Positions 32,696 through 44,129 of a stretch of 64,000 bases of DNA are shown in pieces (within the stretch, counting starts at the first letter, position 1; every line of letters begins with the position of its first letter). The DNA is from Fragum whitleyi (taxonomy: Eukaryota > Mollusca > Bivalvia > Cardiida > Cardiidae): assembly GCA_948146395.1 (NCBI GenBank), contig OX411547.1, forward strand, positions 63,555,610-63,619,609, written 5' to 3'. A program made the translations under genes and the position numbers. Under the pieces are notes generated by a model, which saw nothing but the letters and a program-made list of their open reading frames with translations, had not been told where the DNA came from and ran no database searches.

Positions 32696-32813
32696 AATTC
32701 TTACCTTACGTTGATTTTGCTTTTTGCAGCGTCATCCTCAGTTGTGTTTGTGACGTCATATAAACCAACGTGCGAAATGACGCTCTTTCATGACAGTGCC
32801 CGTATTATTCCCG

Positions 32814-33380
32814 AGGTCTATTCCGTAGAATCGCCGAGGGTTCCCGATTGAGATCGAGTTAGTCGTGAATCAATCGGGAAGAGATCGAGTGCAATCGGGT
32901 TGATATTTTTCATCCGACCTGCAAACGAACATTCTCAGCCTGTACTCGAGTTATTCCCGACCTCATCCAAATCGACTGGACCTAGTATACGACCACTAAA
33001 TTTTTATCTGTCGCTATCTGAGGGGACGTCTTGAGGAGATTGAGAAGAGAATGAGTTGGCTGGAAAGCGATCGAACTCGGGTAAAGGTCGCGGTGATCCG
33101 GAGCGGAAATCTGAGGGATAGTGGTCGGGGAAAGATCGGGAAACGATCGTGTTGAGATCGGGATGGTCTGGAAGGGATCGAGTAGTGATCGGGTGAAGGT
33201 CGGGATGATCGAGTAGACAACGGAATGGATGTCGAGTTGAGATCCCGAAAGGTCATGATTACTCTGGAAGTTGTCGGAAGTTGTCGGGTTCGACTGAGTA
33301 AAGATTCAAAACAAGTCATATGCCTTAGACGGGTTTGATCGGGAAAAACATGCGACTAAGTTGATCGAGATGATCGGATG
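32814..33380. repeat. Degenerate GATCGGG-rich minisatellite
   Basis: The motifs GATCGGG, GGTCGGG and GATCGAG recur every 10-25 bp, most densely at 33060-33290. GC content is higher than the surroundings. The arginine/serine-rich minus-strand frame here reflects the repeat. Confidence 0.55.
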
Positions 33381-33453
33381 GGCAGTGATAAACCTAGCAT
33401 TATCTAAAATGGTTCTTTTTTTTTAAATATCGCCGAAAAAGTCGGACCTCTTA

Positions 33454-34331
33454 CAGTTAGCAACATCACGAAATTGACAAGGTGAATGATTTTGGAATGA
33501 TTTAGGAATGAAATTGAATGAGCGTGATCAGTGATTTTTGAGTGAAATTGAGGGAAGTAATCCAATATCGCTAATTTCGTTCATTCTTACCGAAATAAGC
33601 GATATTTATTACCTCCCTTCAATAAAATATACATAAAAGTTCTATCCATGGCTTCCTGTATTTTCAAGGACCAATCAGACGCTACATGTACAGTTAGTTA
33701 CATCGTGAAATTGACATTCACCTCAATCAAAACCATTCTTAAACGATCACTCAGCGCTCCAATCTTTCATTCCAAACACTCAATCGAACCATTCAAAACG
33801 CTCAAACCCATTGAAAAATATAGAATCAACAACTTCATTCAAAATAAACTTGGATAGAAAAAAGTCGCGATTTCGGTGACATAGTTCAAATTGTAAGCGT
33901 CTAATAGGTTCTTGAAGAAAAAGAAAGTTATCTATAGATTTGTTTGCATTTTTTATTAAAGGGAGGTAATCAATATCACTAATTTTGTTCATCCTGAACA
34001 AAATTTGTGATAAAGGATTACCTCCCATCAAATTCACTCAAAACTCGCTCCACACACTCATTCAATTTCATTCCTAAATATTCCAAAATCATTTACCTTG
34101 TCAATTTCACGACGTTGTTAACGGTAGCAATTTCAATTTTGTAAGTGAAATCGCGATTTTTCCCCGCTATATTTATTTTAAGGTAATTGTTGATCTTACC
34201 TGTTTTAGATATTTTTGAGCAATTTTGAATGGTTTCAATGAAAGTTTGGAATGAATGGTTTGATAACTGAGCGAGTGATTTTGAATGGTTTTATTTCTGA
34301 ATGGTTGTTAATTTCAGGATGTTATTAACTG
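33454..34331 (+). mobile_element. CAGTTA MITE copy 19, interrupted by copy 20
   Basis: Left part 33454-33688 (CAGTTAGCAACATCACGAAA, hairpin 33552-33616) and right part 34127-34331 (GCAATTTCAATTTTGTAAGT to TTATTAACTG) add up to 440 bp, the normal full length. The break lies at a TA. Confidence 0.9.
33691..34124 (-). mobile_element. CAGTTA MITE copy 20, nested (434 bp)
   Basis: Starts CAGTTAGTTACATCGTGAAA and ends TTCACGACGTTGTTAACGG, with TA at 33689-33690 and 34125-34126. The hairpin 33958-34028 has ATATCAC on one arm and GTGATA on the other, a matched change from the consensus CGC/GCG. Confidence 0.92.
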
Positions 34332-34790
34332 ACAAAGTATTTAAGATAACAAAGGGCAATAACTCCAAAATTATGCAAGCAAGAGTTGTAGTTCTTGTGC
34401 ACTGAACATCTCCTCTATGAGATCTTTCCACCTATAAAGTTTCAAGTTGAGCTTTCATACTTTAGGAGATATGTAACAGGAAGTTATTAACTGACAAAGT
34501 ATCAAAAATAACAAAGGACAATAACTCCAAAATAACGCAAGCAAGTGTTCTAGTTCAAGTGCACTACTTCTTCCCATGGGATCTATCCACCCATAAAGAT
34601 TCAAGTTGATATCTCTTAAACTTAATGAGATATGCTCCGGACACAATCTAAGTATCAAAAATTACAAAGGACAATAACTCCAAAATTATGAAAGCAGGAG
34701 TTGCTGTTCTTCTTCACGAGATCTTTCCACCCATAAAGTTTCAAGTTGATAGCTAATACACTTTAGGAGATATGCTTACGGAGACCATTA
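34332..34790. repeat. Three tandem units (about 140-160 bp) of an 'AAGGGCAATAACTCC' repeat
   Basis: Units start near 34332, 34492 and 34648. Each contains AAAGGRCAATAACTCCAAAA, GATCTTTCCACCYATAAAG and TTAGGAGATATG. A related segment is at 59041-59330. Confidence 0.8.
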
Positions 34791-35379
34791 CTATATTCTT
34801 TCGCCAAAAAACGGCGGGGGATAATAACACACGCAACAGTGGTAAATCCGGTATCGCATTGCATTTGGATATCAAGAAAATATCTGACAAGGCGTATTAT
34901 ATTTTCTCTCTTTTATTATGTACTACATGTATCAAATCCAAAAATCACAAAGTGTTACAATGAACTATGAATTAAAAACAACAACAACAGCAAATTTTGA
35001 CCCGTCAAGCAAACAGATTTAAAACCATACGACAATTTTAAGACGTGTGGAGATACTGATAGATGATTAAAAAAAGAACGGATAAGTCAATGGAAAATCC
35101 GTACATGGGTGTTCCAAAAGTTTTGAAACTGCGCCTATGTAGCTTTGAACAATTACAAGCCGCACGAAATTATTCAATGTATGTTCTATTTTAACACGAA
35201 GCAAAAAACAAAGTCAAGTAGTGTAGAGAATTAACATACAACAAACCTGGCGAATTATTTCAATTTCCGAGATGGTCGATTAAATTTCGCTTGACGGGTC
35301 AAATTTAAGAGACATGTGTAACATCTTACATTTGTCCTGATATTCTTATACGTAATTCCTTAGAATTACTCATACAAAT
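34791..35379. other. Unassigned sequence
   Basis: AT-rich, nothing supported. Confidence 0.4.
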
Positions 35380-35602
35380 GAGCCTGTGCGTGACATTTCC
35401 AACAATTTGACATTTTAGTGTATTGTAAAAATTGAATATTGACAGCCAGAAAAAGTTATAAGCTTGTCACTTAAGAAATTGATACCTTATATATTTTAAA
35501 AGCGCATTGTGAAGACTCTGGTCAGACTGTGTTGGTGCACAGTCTGACCAGAGTATTTGCTTTGCGCACACTGAACATTGTTGGAAATGTCACCGTAGGC
35601 TC
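35380..35602. mobile_element. Nested inverted-repeat element (about 223 bp)
   Basis: Outer arms GAGCCTGTGCGTGACATTTC and GAAATGTCACCGTAGGCTC. Inner hairpin 35502-35570 with ACTCTGGTCAGACTGTG and CACAGTCTGACCAGAGT. Relatives at 18855, 20264 and 24178. No coding capacity. Confidence 0.75.
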
Positions 35603-35605
35603 GAT

Positions 35606-36302
35606 TCTATTTTTCAAATATTTAAGTTAAGTGGACAAAACATATATACTTATTTCAAATGGGATTATATAAGGAAAAATTTCACAACTTTTACAGGCAA
35701 AACAAAGTATGATTCTAAATAAAAACACTATAAAATTTCAAACAGTAATGAAATAATTCCTAATTTCGAGACAAAGTATGACATGTGCATCATATCACAT
35801 TTCAAGCTTTTGCGAATTCTGTCCGCTTTTTACCTTATCAATGTATTAGTCTGTTTAATCTTTTATTCCCTGTGTGAACTTCAAATATTATCAGAGTATA
35901 CTGTTAAAGTGATATTAAGTTCATTTTTTCTCAAGCGATCGGACCTTTTAAGCGAACATTTCCATAAAGCGAACGTTTTCAAAATCAAATTCGTAAAAAT
36001 AAAATAAAAAAAAATCTTAAAAGGTAGATTGTTAATTTATCCCGTGTCGCTATAATATAGTATAGCAGACATATCAAGAAATGAAATTCATATGCAATCA
36101 AAAGTTATGGTGAACAAAATGTGTACTAAGCGACCATTCTTGAAAACAGTCGCTTTTATGTTGTCCTTCACGAAGTCGCCAAATACACTTATTACTGTAA
36201 ATTAAATCTTTGATTTACGAAAGATTTTTTTACTCGATCAATTGAAAAATCTATTTGTCTTATGTAGCGCTAATCCTATGAAATCAGTGGAGACTACAGA
36301 GA
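35606..36302. other. Unassigned AT-rich sequence
   Basis: No supported gene. Confidence 0.4.
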
Positions 36303-36716
36303 CAGTTGGAACCATCGTGAAAATGTCACTCATTCCGATCAAAACCATTCTCAATCGCTCAATCAGCGCTCCATTCATTCATTCACCAAAACCATTCAAA
36401 AACGCCCCAAAATAACTAAAAATGATCAGATAAGCAACTACATTAAAAATAAAAATCGGTAGATAAAAACCCATGATTTCACAAACATATTTGAATTTCG
36501 TTTGCGATGGGTTCGTGAAGACATAGAAAGCTATTCATAGAACCTGATTACTATTTTATTAAAGGGAGGTAATAAATATCGCCATTTTTGTTCACCCTGA
36601 ACAAAATTGGGGATATGGGATTACCTCCTTTTAATAACGATCAAAACTCGCCCACCCACCCATTCAATTTCATTCCAAAATCATTCATACTGTCAATTAC
36701 ACGATGTTCTTAACTG
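36303..36716 (-). mobile_element. CAGTTA MITE copy 21
   Basis: Starts CAGTTGGAACCATCGTGAAA and ends TTACACGATGTTCTTAACTG. TA on the right only, since the left flank is GA. Hairpin 36563-36631. Confidence 0.87.
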
Positions 36717-36834
36717 TAACAACATCGTGCAATTAACAAGATGGATAAATAAATGGAGCGCTAAGTGAGCGATTTAGAATGTTTTTGATCGGAATGGGAG
36801 TCAATTTCACGATGTTATTTATTGTACATATAAA
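36717..36834 (+). mobile_element. CAGTTA MITE copy 22, 118-bp mini
   Basis: TAACAACATCGTGCAATTAA follows copy 21 with no gap. Then comes the right arm (AAATGGAGCGCTAAGTGAGC) and ACGATGTTATTTATTG before TA. Middle deleted. Confidence 0.8.
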
Positions 36835-37119
36835 AGTGATCAAATGAGCAATAATTTTATGTATAAGAAATTCAAAACATCACGTTCTTATCACAGAATT
36901 TAAAAATCCATATTTTAATTGGTGGTCCAATTCATTAGAGAAAGGTACTTACATGTTTGTTCTATTTCGTTAAATACAAATTAAGAAATGAAAATAAGCA
37001 GTTACTTTCTATTTCTGCACGTGTTCATATAAATATCATGTTAGAAATACGAAAAAATGCATACAAAATGAATTTCGCTTGAAAAAGAATTGATGCGACA
37101 TGTTATATTTATCCACAGC

Positions 37120-37357
37120 GCGTAATTTGCACTCGTCTCGATCAAAACATTTCAAATGCACTAACTCGGCGCTCCAATCAATTGTTCCAAACATACACTC
37201 CAATTACTAAAACGCTTCTACTGTTAACAACATCGTGAAAATGACAGGGTGAATGATATCGGACAGATTTTGGAATCATTCAAAACTCGCCCAAAAACTC
37301 GTCCAATTTCATTCCAAAATCATTCAACTTGACACGTTCACGATGCTTTTAACTGTA
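37120..37357. mobile_element. CAGTTA MITE copy 23: right-arm remnant plus 135-bp double-left-end palindrome
   Basis: 37120-37218 is an inverted right-arm fragment (ACTCGTCTCGATCAAAACAT). 37221-37355, flanked by TA, begins CTGTTAACAACATCGTGAAA and ends TTCACGATGCTTTTAACTG. Both ends are left-type ends, so it is an inverted duplication of the left terminus. Confidence 0.8.
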
Positions 37358-37432
37358 TGAGAAATGCTTAAAGAACAACATAAGTCAGAAAGGCACAGAC
37401 CAACTTATGTCGAAACGCTTAATTTGAGACTA

Positions 37433-37848
37433 CAGTTAACAACATCGTGAAATTGACAAGGTATATGATTTTGGAATGATTTAGGAATGGAATTGAGTGA
37501 GTTTGTGGAGCGAGTTTTGAGTGAAAATAGTGGGAGTTAATCCAATATGGCAAATTTTTTTCAGGATGAATAAAATTTGAGAAGTTGATTACCTCCCTTT
37601 CATAAAATATGCATATAAGTTCTTTAAATAGAACCTATGAGAAAGTAACAATATAAATTATGTCAGTGAAATCGCGATTTTTCTCTTTCGAAATTTATTT
37701 TGAATGAAGCTGTTGATTCTATATTTTTCACTGGGTTTGGGCGTTTTAGAATGGTTTGAGTGAGTGTTTGGAATGAATGGAGCGCTGAGTGGGCGATTTA
37801 GAATGGTTTTGATTGGGGTGAATAACAATTTCGCGATGTAACTAACTG
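37433..37848 (+). mobile_element. CAGTTA MITE copy 24
   Basis: TA-flanked. Left end CAGTTAACAACATCGTGAAA, right end TTCGCGATGTAACTAACTG. The hairpin is imperfect (37529-37596). Subfamily A. Confidence 0.9.
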
Positions 37849-37850
37849 TA

Positions 37851-38191
37851 GCTCCAGTTTTCACACTTCCTATAACTTAACCATTAAAAAAACTTCACTT
37901 TGCTTGCAGAATATTTTACAAATTAACTCCAAACGTTCGATACCTGTAAATCTTCTCTTATGCAGCTCAATATATTGTATAACACAGTTTTGATTGTCAG
38001 GAGTAAATATCATTTTTTTTAAACAATGCTGCATTTATATCAAATAATTGCTAAAAATGAAATGGGGTGCTTTTTTGTCCGTTCAAAAACTATAAAGGAG
38101 GTTAAAGTGTGTGATCTAAATACATGTTAATATCAGTGTTTAGTCTCCTTCCTGCACATTGTATTTTTTGCATTATATTAAAAAAGGAGTA
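37851..38191. other. Unassigned AT-rich sequence
   Basis: Nothing supported. Confidence 0.4.
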
Positions 38192-38606
38192 CAGTTAAGA
38201 ACATCGTGAAATTGACAAGATGAATGATTATGGAATGAGTTTGTGGATTGAGTTATGAGTGAATGTAATGGGAGGTAATTCAATATCGCAAATTTTGTTC
38301 TGGATGACCAAAATTAGCGATATCAACTATCTCCCTTTAAAAATTTGTAAGTATGTTCTAAAGATAACGTCCTATTTCTTCAAGATCTATTCAGACGCTT
38401 ACAATTTCAATTAATTCAGTGAAATCTCGATTATTTTCCAAGCGTTTTTTTATTCAAACAAAGTTGTTGTTATATGTTTTTCAGTATGTTTGGAGCGGTT
38501 TTGAATGGTTAGAGTGAGTGTTTGGAATGAGTGAATGGAGCGCTGAGTGAGCGATTTGGAACGGTTTTGATTGAGATGAATGTCAATTTCACGATGTAAC
38601 TAACTA
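38192..38606 (+). mobile_element. CAGTTA MITE copy 25
   Basis: Left end CAGTTAAGAACATCGTGAAA after TA, right end TTCACGATGTAACTAACT. The terminal GTA has changed to ACA. Hairpin 38270-38336. Confidence 0.88.
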
Positions 38607-38609
38607 CAC

Positions 38610-39048
38610 AAGGGTTCCTGGGCCTCTTTTTAATTGATAAAGAGTGATAATTGTAATAACGACAAAAAAAAATTACCGGATTTTTTTACAAATCACATAA
38701 TCATGAAATAAATTGTACAACAAAAATGACAAACTATAAAGATAATGGCACCAAAATTTAGAGAAGATTGTGAAAAGAGATATTTATAACACGAAAAAAC
38801 GACATCGAAATAGATTTAAAAAAACTGCATTTTATCTCACAGTATTTGGGATTTTCAAGCATACATTGACCAAGTGCGAAATTAAACAAAAATAAGTACA
38901 TGTAAGCGGATTATGGCCATTTATCCGGAAATAGAATATCCCGGAGGTCTTAAGAACATGCAACCTAGAAAACAGGGAAGACTATCAGAAAGTCTATATC
39001 CTATGTACTTGTAAAACTGTTTTCTTGTAATTTTGTGTTAATTTTGAA
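38610..39048. other. Unassigned AT-rich sequence
   Basis: Nothing supported. Confidence 0.4.
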
Positions 39049-39052
39049 TTAA

Positions 39053-40015
39053 GGTTCATGTAAAGTGTTTGAGACCCAATTTTAGGGGCATTCATTTGCC
39101 AAGAAAAACCAGTATGTCCAGGTATATTATAAATCAAAATGAAGCTATTTATGAGCACAAGCAGTTGAACAACATAAGACTGTTATTACTATAGCGGTAT
39201 AGCCAAAACATTGTGGAAAAGGGTCATTCTGTACAGAACAAGCAACTGCATGACTGTTGGATAAAATTGGCTCATATTTTAACAAAGTCTAGCCTAAAGT
39301 ACAATCCAGGTAGTGCTACAACCATTGGTATAAAACTGAGCCCCAAAACGTAGTTATGCAAGCAATTTATTTTGACTTATTTTATAAACACATATGTCAT
39401 ATATGTCATTCTAATTTTGTAAACGTGTAGATCTTTTTAGGGTATGGTGTGTTATCACAACATAAATAGACATTAATTTTTTATATACCTGTAAGGTTAA
39501 TTAGCAATATATCAATTTCTATTTCACAGAATCACAAATATATAGTAATATAGTAGTTCATTGAATTAAAAAAACTATAATTTGAAATAAATCGCAGAAA
39601 ATATTTCACAATATTATGGTGTGATGTTGCACCATACCTAACGTGTATTTTGAAAACAGACCAATCCGGTTTGACATGTATGACAAAATAAATGGAAATT
39701 GATTGTTTCAAAAGAGCCTTTGGAGACTGAGTTTTATATCTAAGGTTGTAGCACTACCTGGATGGTACTTCAGACTGTACTTTGTTAAAATATGGGGCGG
39801 TTTTATGCAACCGTTATGCAGTTGCTTGTTCTGTACAAAATGACCCTTTTCCACAATGTTTTGGCTATACCGCTATAGCTATGGAGGTCTTGTGTTGCCT
39901 AACTGCTTGTGCTCACGAATAGCTTCATTTTGATATATAATATACCTGGACATATTGCTTTTCCTTGGCTAATGAAGTGCCATAAATATTGGATCTCAAA
40001 CACTTTACATGAACC
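39053..40015. mobile_element. Large fold-back element (963 bp), arms about 290 bp, TTAA-flanked
   Basis: Left arm 39053-39341 starts GGTTCATGTAAAGTGTTTGA. Right arm 39728-40015 ends TCAAACACTTTACATGAACC. Many internal blocks match in reverse, for example ACAATCCAGGTAGTGCTACA with GTTGTAGCACTACCTGGATG and TATAGCGGTATAGCCAAAAC with GTTTTGGCTATACCGCTATA. TTAA lies at 39049-39052 and 40016-40019. The spacer of about 386 bp has no protein-like frame. Confidence 0.92.
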
Positions 40016-40019
40016 TTAA

Positions 40020-40804
40020 TATTCTGCGTTACTATTCACTTGGTTGGGCGTGGCTCAGCCTTCACGTAATTTGGCGAACTTACAGTTCAATATTTTGGTT
40101 CTTTCAAAAGATAGTCGAAAGTTATCGTTAACTCGTTTAAATAGTGGTATCCTTAAATCAAAAGGATAAACGCGCTTAACAAAAGAAAACGCATCTTATC
40201 GTTGGGTTACTAAACCTGAAGTTACGAGGGTTTGAATAATCAATGTCAGTTTCACATTTGAATTTTATATATTGTGTATTGTATATATTTCTTTAATGGT
40301 GAGTAAAAAATCATAAAGCTTATTTACCGTACCCTTCAAATTTACGACTCGTCACTTAGGCTGCGCCCTACAAGGGCAAAAATCACGGATAAGAATGTCC
40401 AGTATTTATTCAACTTGATCCTTCAAAAATGGTATTTGTAGAAAGTCAAATATTTAACTAAAAATAAAACAATAACATTTGGAAGTTCTAAATGACTTAT
40501 GTATATCGAATATATATTAAGTACAGTTGAATTAGCTGGACAATAAAGTAACAACTAGTATTGAAAGTACATGGAATTTAAGATAAAAATGAAACACGTC
40601 AGAACATTATAAGCTTTACGATAGATTATGTGTCTTAAGAGACAGTAAGTCATTAGCTTATGAACATTGGACATTTTGATGACTACAAATGATGTACCAA
40701 GGATTGCATATAATACTACAGAATTTGAATTAGTTTTGAATATCTAACAAAAACGTAAAGGTGACAATTCAGCATAAGTATGATTGAAATAAGTGAGTTA
40801 TGAG
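40020..40804. other. Unassigned AT-rich sequence
   Basis: Nothing supported. Confidence 0.4.
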
Positions 40805-40982
40805 TCTTTTTAAGGGAGGTTCCAGGATGAACAAATTATTGATATCTAATACCTCCCTTTAAAATAAATATGCATACGAGTTCTATAAATAGCTTCCTTC
40901 TTCTTCAAGAACCTAACAGACGCTTACAGTTTCAATAACGTCTATGAAATCGTTATTTTTTTCCAGCTTTATTTATTTCAAA
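40805..40982 (+). mobile_element. CAGTTA MITE copy 26, core fragment
   Basis: Contains TTTTTAAGGGAGGT, CAGGATGAACAAA and ATACCTCCCTTTAAAATAAA (a shortened hairpin), then TTCTTCAAGAACCTAACAGA. Both TIRs are missing. Confidence 0.75.
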
Positions 40983-40984
40983 TA

Positions 40985-41650
40985 CGTGAAAATATAGCTT
41001 TTGCTGTTCACGAAATGAAATATAAACCAATCTTACTCGCAAAACATACGATTTTTATATTTCTGAAAGAAGACAAAAAAGGAACATTTTAGGAAAAAAT
41101 CTGAAAACGCGTCAATTTGCACGTGATTGCTATGCATCTTTCATAATAAAGTCAATTTTTTAGGTTCCGCTCAGATGAAGTCAGAAAGGGTAAAATAACG
41201 AAAGCGGGTAATAAAATATTTTGGTAATTCCATTGGTTTGGCGGCGAGTTTATCAAAGATGATCTAACTTTCTTTAATGCTTTTTGGTGGTTTATCGAGA
41301 AATAACGGTAGATAATCTCACCGCAAAAGCAGTGAAATTATAAAAAAATTATACCCTTCTTTTGTGCATTTCACCCTATCTGACGTCATCTATGCGGGGC
41401 GAAATAAGTGACGTCGCACTGAACGTTGCATAGCAATCACGTGCAAAATGACGCGCTATACAAAAATATGTCCTAGAAATTTCACATTTTGTCTCGTTTT
41501 TGCAATAAAGAAATAGAATATTCTCGAGTAAGATCGATTAATATTTCATTTCGTAAACAACAAAAGTTATATTTTCACTCGTGGCTCTGCCTCTCGTGAA
41601 AATATAGTTTTTGTTGTTCACTCAATGAAATATAAATCGATCTTACTCCG
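40985..41650. repeat. Compound inverted repeat (GACGTCA family)
   Basis: Left arm 40985-41222 and right arm 41372-41584 are inverted copies. They share CGTGAAAATATAGCTTTTG and TTTGCACGTGATTGCTATGC with their complements, and the right arm also has TGACGTCATCTATGCG. A third partial copy at 41595-41650 repeats the left edge and forms a local hairpin with 41524-41584 around GTGGCTCTGCCTC. Confidence 0.75.
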
Positions 41651-42980
41651 AAACCAACGATTATCCTCTATTTATTACGAAAAAAAAACACTGAAAGGCA
41701 ATAAAGAAACAACGAGGAATAGGCCTACAAAAATAACTTTTTTGGTCTGTATAAAGATACATTTTTTTTGTAATTTTAAACTATTTAAATTGAAAATGGA
41801 CGGAAATCTTAGACGTTAAAACTCTTAAATGTCTACAGCGTAGATCATGTTACACAAGAGTCCTCTATGATCACGATGAAAACGAAATCTAGATGTTCAT
41901 GTATAGAGGCTTTCACTGCGCAAAAATCAAATGACTTTTCATTTTCTTACGAGTGATAACGAGTGCTTCACTAGACAAGCTGTTACGGATATTGATTAGA
42001 CAGGGGCATTTTGAAATACGAACAAGGTGGCAAATTGTCACAGGATACGCCTGTCTCACTGCTGCAGGTCCAAGTTTGAAAACAAACATTCGAAAATAAT
42101 TAAAATCTAAGCTAGGTAGAGTTACAGTTTTTGTGCACTAGACTCTGTAATTATGAGAAGATCATAACTGACAGGTTCCAAGTTAAACGGACAGAAGGTG
42201 ACAGAGTTTTGCTCCCTTCAAAGAAAAAAAAAAAACGCCTTCCGCCCGCCGGACTCCGGACGCCAGGGATGATCAAATAATATTTCGCATCTTTCGACGG
42301 GCGTATCAAAAATGTTCCAAATACATTATCTTGGAGAACAAGGATATCGTTTCCGTTATATTTCATAGGGCTTAAGCTGTAAACCTAATGACTATATATC
42401 AAACTAAAATAGTGAAATAAAACAAACCTAAATGAAGACAAAAAGGAAGAAAATTGGTACTTACAAATATTATAAGTAATTTATCTGTAATGACTCTATA
42501 TCAGACTAAATAATTTTATATTTTCACAGTGGTCCGTGAACGACAAAATCGTACATATCAGTAGCTTTCATCCGTGAATAATTTAACATTAGTTGTACAC
42601 ATCAAGATTCGTGAATTTTTCATTGGATGGACTTTTGATTTTAATACCCAGTGAAAACAATTTTGAGTACACATCTGTTTGCCATCTTCCACAGATATAT
42701 CTTTTATAATTTTGCTTCATGATATTAAATCAAATGATATGGAGAGAGTATTTGAAATACGAAGCTAAAACCTAATCACACTCATGTATGAATCCGTTCT
42801 GCGTATTCATTACGTCTGATAAGGTTTTTAGTTTCATACTTCCTCGAAGGCATTACATGCTCAATTAAATGTTTGACATAAGCAATATGCCATTCCTACA
42901 ATGACTTTTAGAGTTAGCGAAATAAACAGAAATGCTAGATAAAGCTTCCGGTAATATATACGTTTACTATAAAAATCATA
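41651..42980. other. Unassigned AT-rich sequence
   Basis: No supported gene. An A-run lies at about 42222-42234. Confidence 0.4.
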
Positions 42981-43576
42981 CGAGGGTTGATCAATAAATA
43001 CGTAAGAAATGTTATATATATATATCCGTTATAAATCACCTTTCCAAAATCTTAACAAAAGAAAACTTAATATATTCGGCATTTATGAAGACAATATCTA
43101 AAGCATTCATGCATTAATAAAAAAAAAAGAAAGATTTATCATCATGTCGAAAATTCTTTTAATTTCTTCAAAACATTTTGCAGCCTCCTCGTTTATGCAT
43201 ACATTTGAAACGAGAAATCAAATTACCTATTTTGATAAGCTACAGATTGTTAAGTCAAGACTCTTCAAAAGAAAAAATAATATCGTGTATTTAGGAGGTA
43301 AAGATTTGTATTATCGCATGCATATTATTTCCAAACCGGCGTCGAGCTGAGAAACAAAAATTGTATATAGGTAAAACGTCGCGACGTCGTTTGAAATTTT
43401 GACGTGCAGTGATTCGCTGCTCATGCATTCATACAGGTGATTGTAAAATAGTCAATTTTCTTATTTTTTTTACGAAATTTCGAACACTATTCGCGAAAAA
43501 TGAAAAGATATACACATAATTTTTCGCCAGAATGAGCTCACTCTAGGCATATTGATTCTTTATTGATCAACCCTTG
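42981..43576. mobile_element. mariner-like MITE (596 bp)
   Basis: TIRs CGAGGGTTGATCAATAAA and TTTATTGATCAACCCTTG match at 17 of 18 positions and are flanked by TA (42979-42980, 43577-43578). The termini resemble those of mariner elements. Its internal 68-codon frame at 43144 has no transposase motif. It carries an AATAAA (minus strand, 43559-43564) that could serve the candidate gene ending at 43766. Confidence 0.65.
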
Positions 43577-43765
43577 TACTTCTTAAAAAATAAGAATAAC
43601 AACATTGAATGCAAACTTTTTTTAAAACGGATTTTTTCACCTTTTCGTAGCAAGCACACTCAGCGTTTCTTTTTTCTTTTATTATCATCCCTTTCTTTTT
43701 CTTCCACTTTGTAAATTGAAAATAAACAATGTTATGCATTTTGCTGCAAACATATTCAGCTTTCA

Positions 43766-44129
43766 TCAGTCTTTATTTTTTCTCTTTTTCTTTTTTGGTT
43801 TAGGAGGCAACGGTCTTGGATCACGTTCTATGGGTTCAAGACGGTTAGATGGTGGGCCCGTATTACTAGTATCCGATTTATTTGTTTCATCTATAGAGTG
43901 TACTACCGTCTCTGATGTAGATGTTGGTAAATTATTATCTGATGTAAAGTTAGCAGAGAGTCCTCTTGTTTGCCTCTGATTACCAGCCAACTTCTTTGAT
44001 GTTTTAGATGTTTCTTGCTGGCCTACGCCAGGCAAAGGATTTTTTTCACTTTGTAATTGAGGAGTTGGTCGAATTTTTTCAGTACTTTTATTGTTCTCCA
44101 CACACGTGTCGTGAAATTCGGAAAGGTAG
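43766..44129 (-). CDS. Possible terminal exon, unknown protein with Pro/Lys-rich C-terminus
   Basis: On the minus strand, a pyrimidine-rich tract and TTTTTCAACAG precede the exon at 44129. With one base borrowed from the previous exon it reads YLSEFHDTCVENN through a Ser/Thr/Asn-rich stretch to LPPKPKKKKRKNKD and TGA (43766-43768), about 120 residues. No domain recognised. The basic tail could be a cytoplasmic tail or a nuclear signal. Its incoming phase fits the exon at 52979-53056. No membrane segment is seen in this part. Confidence 0.4.
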
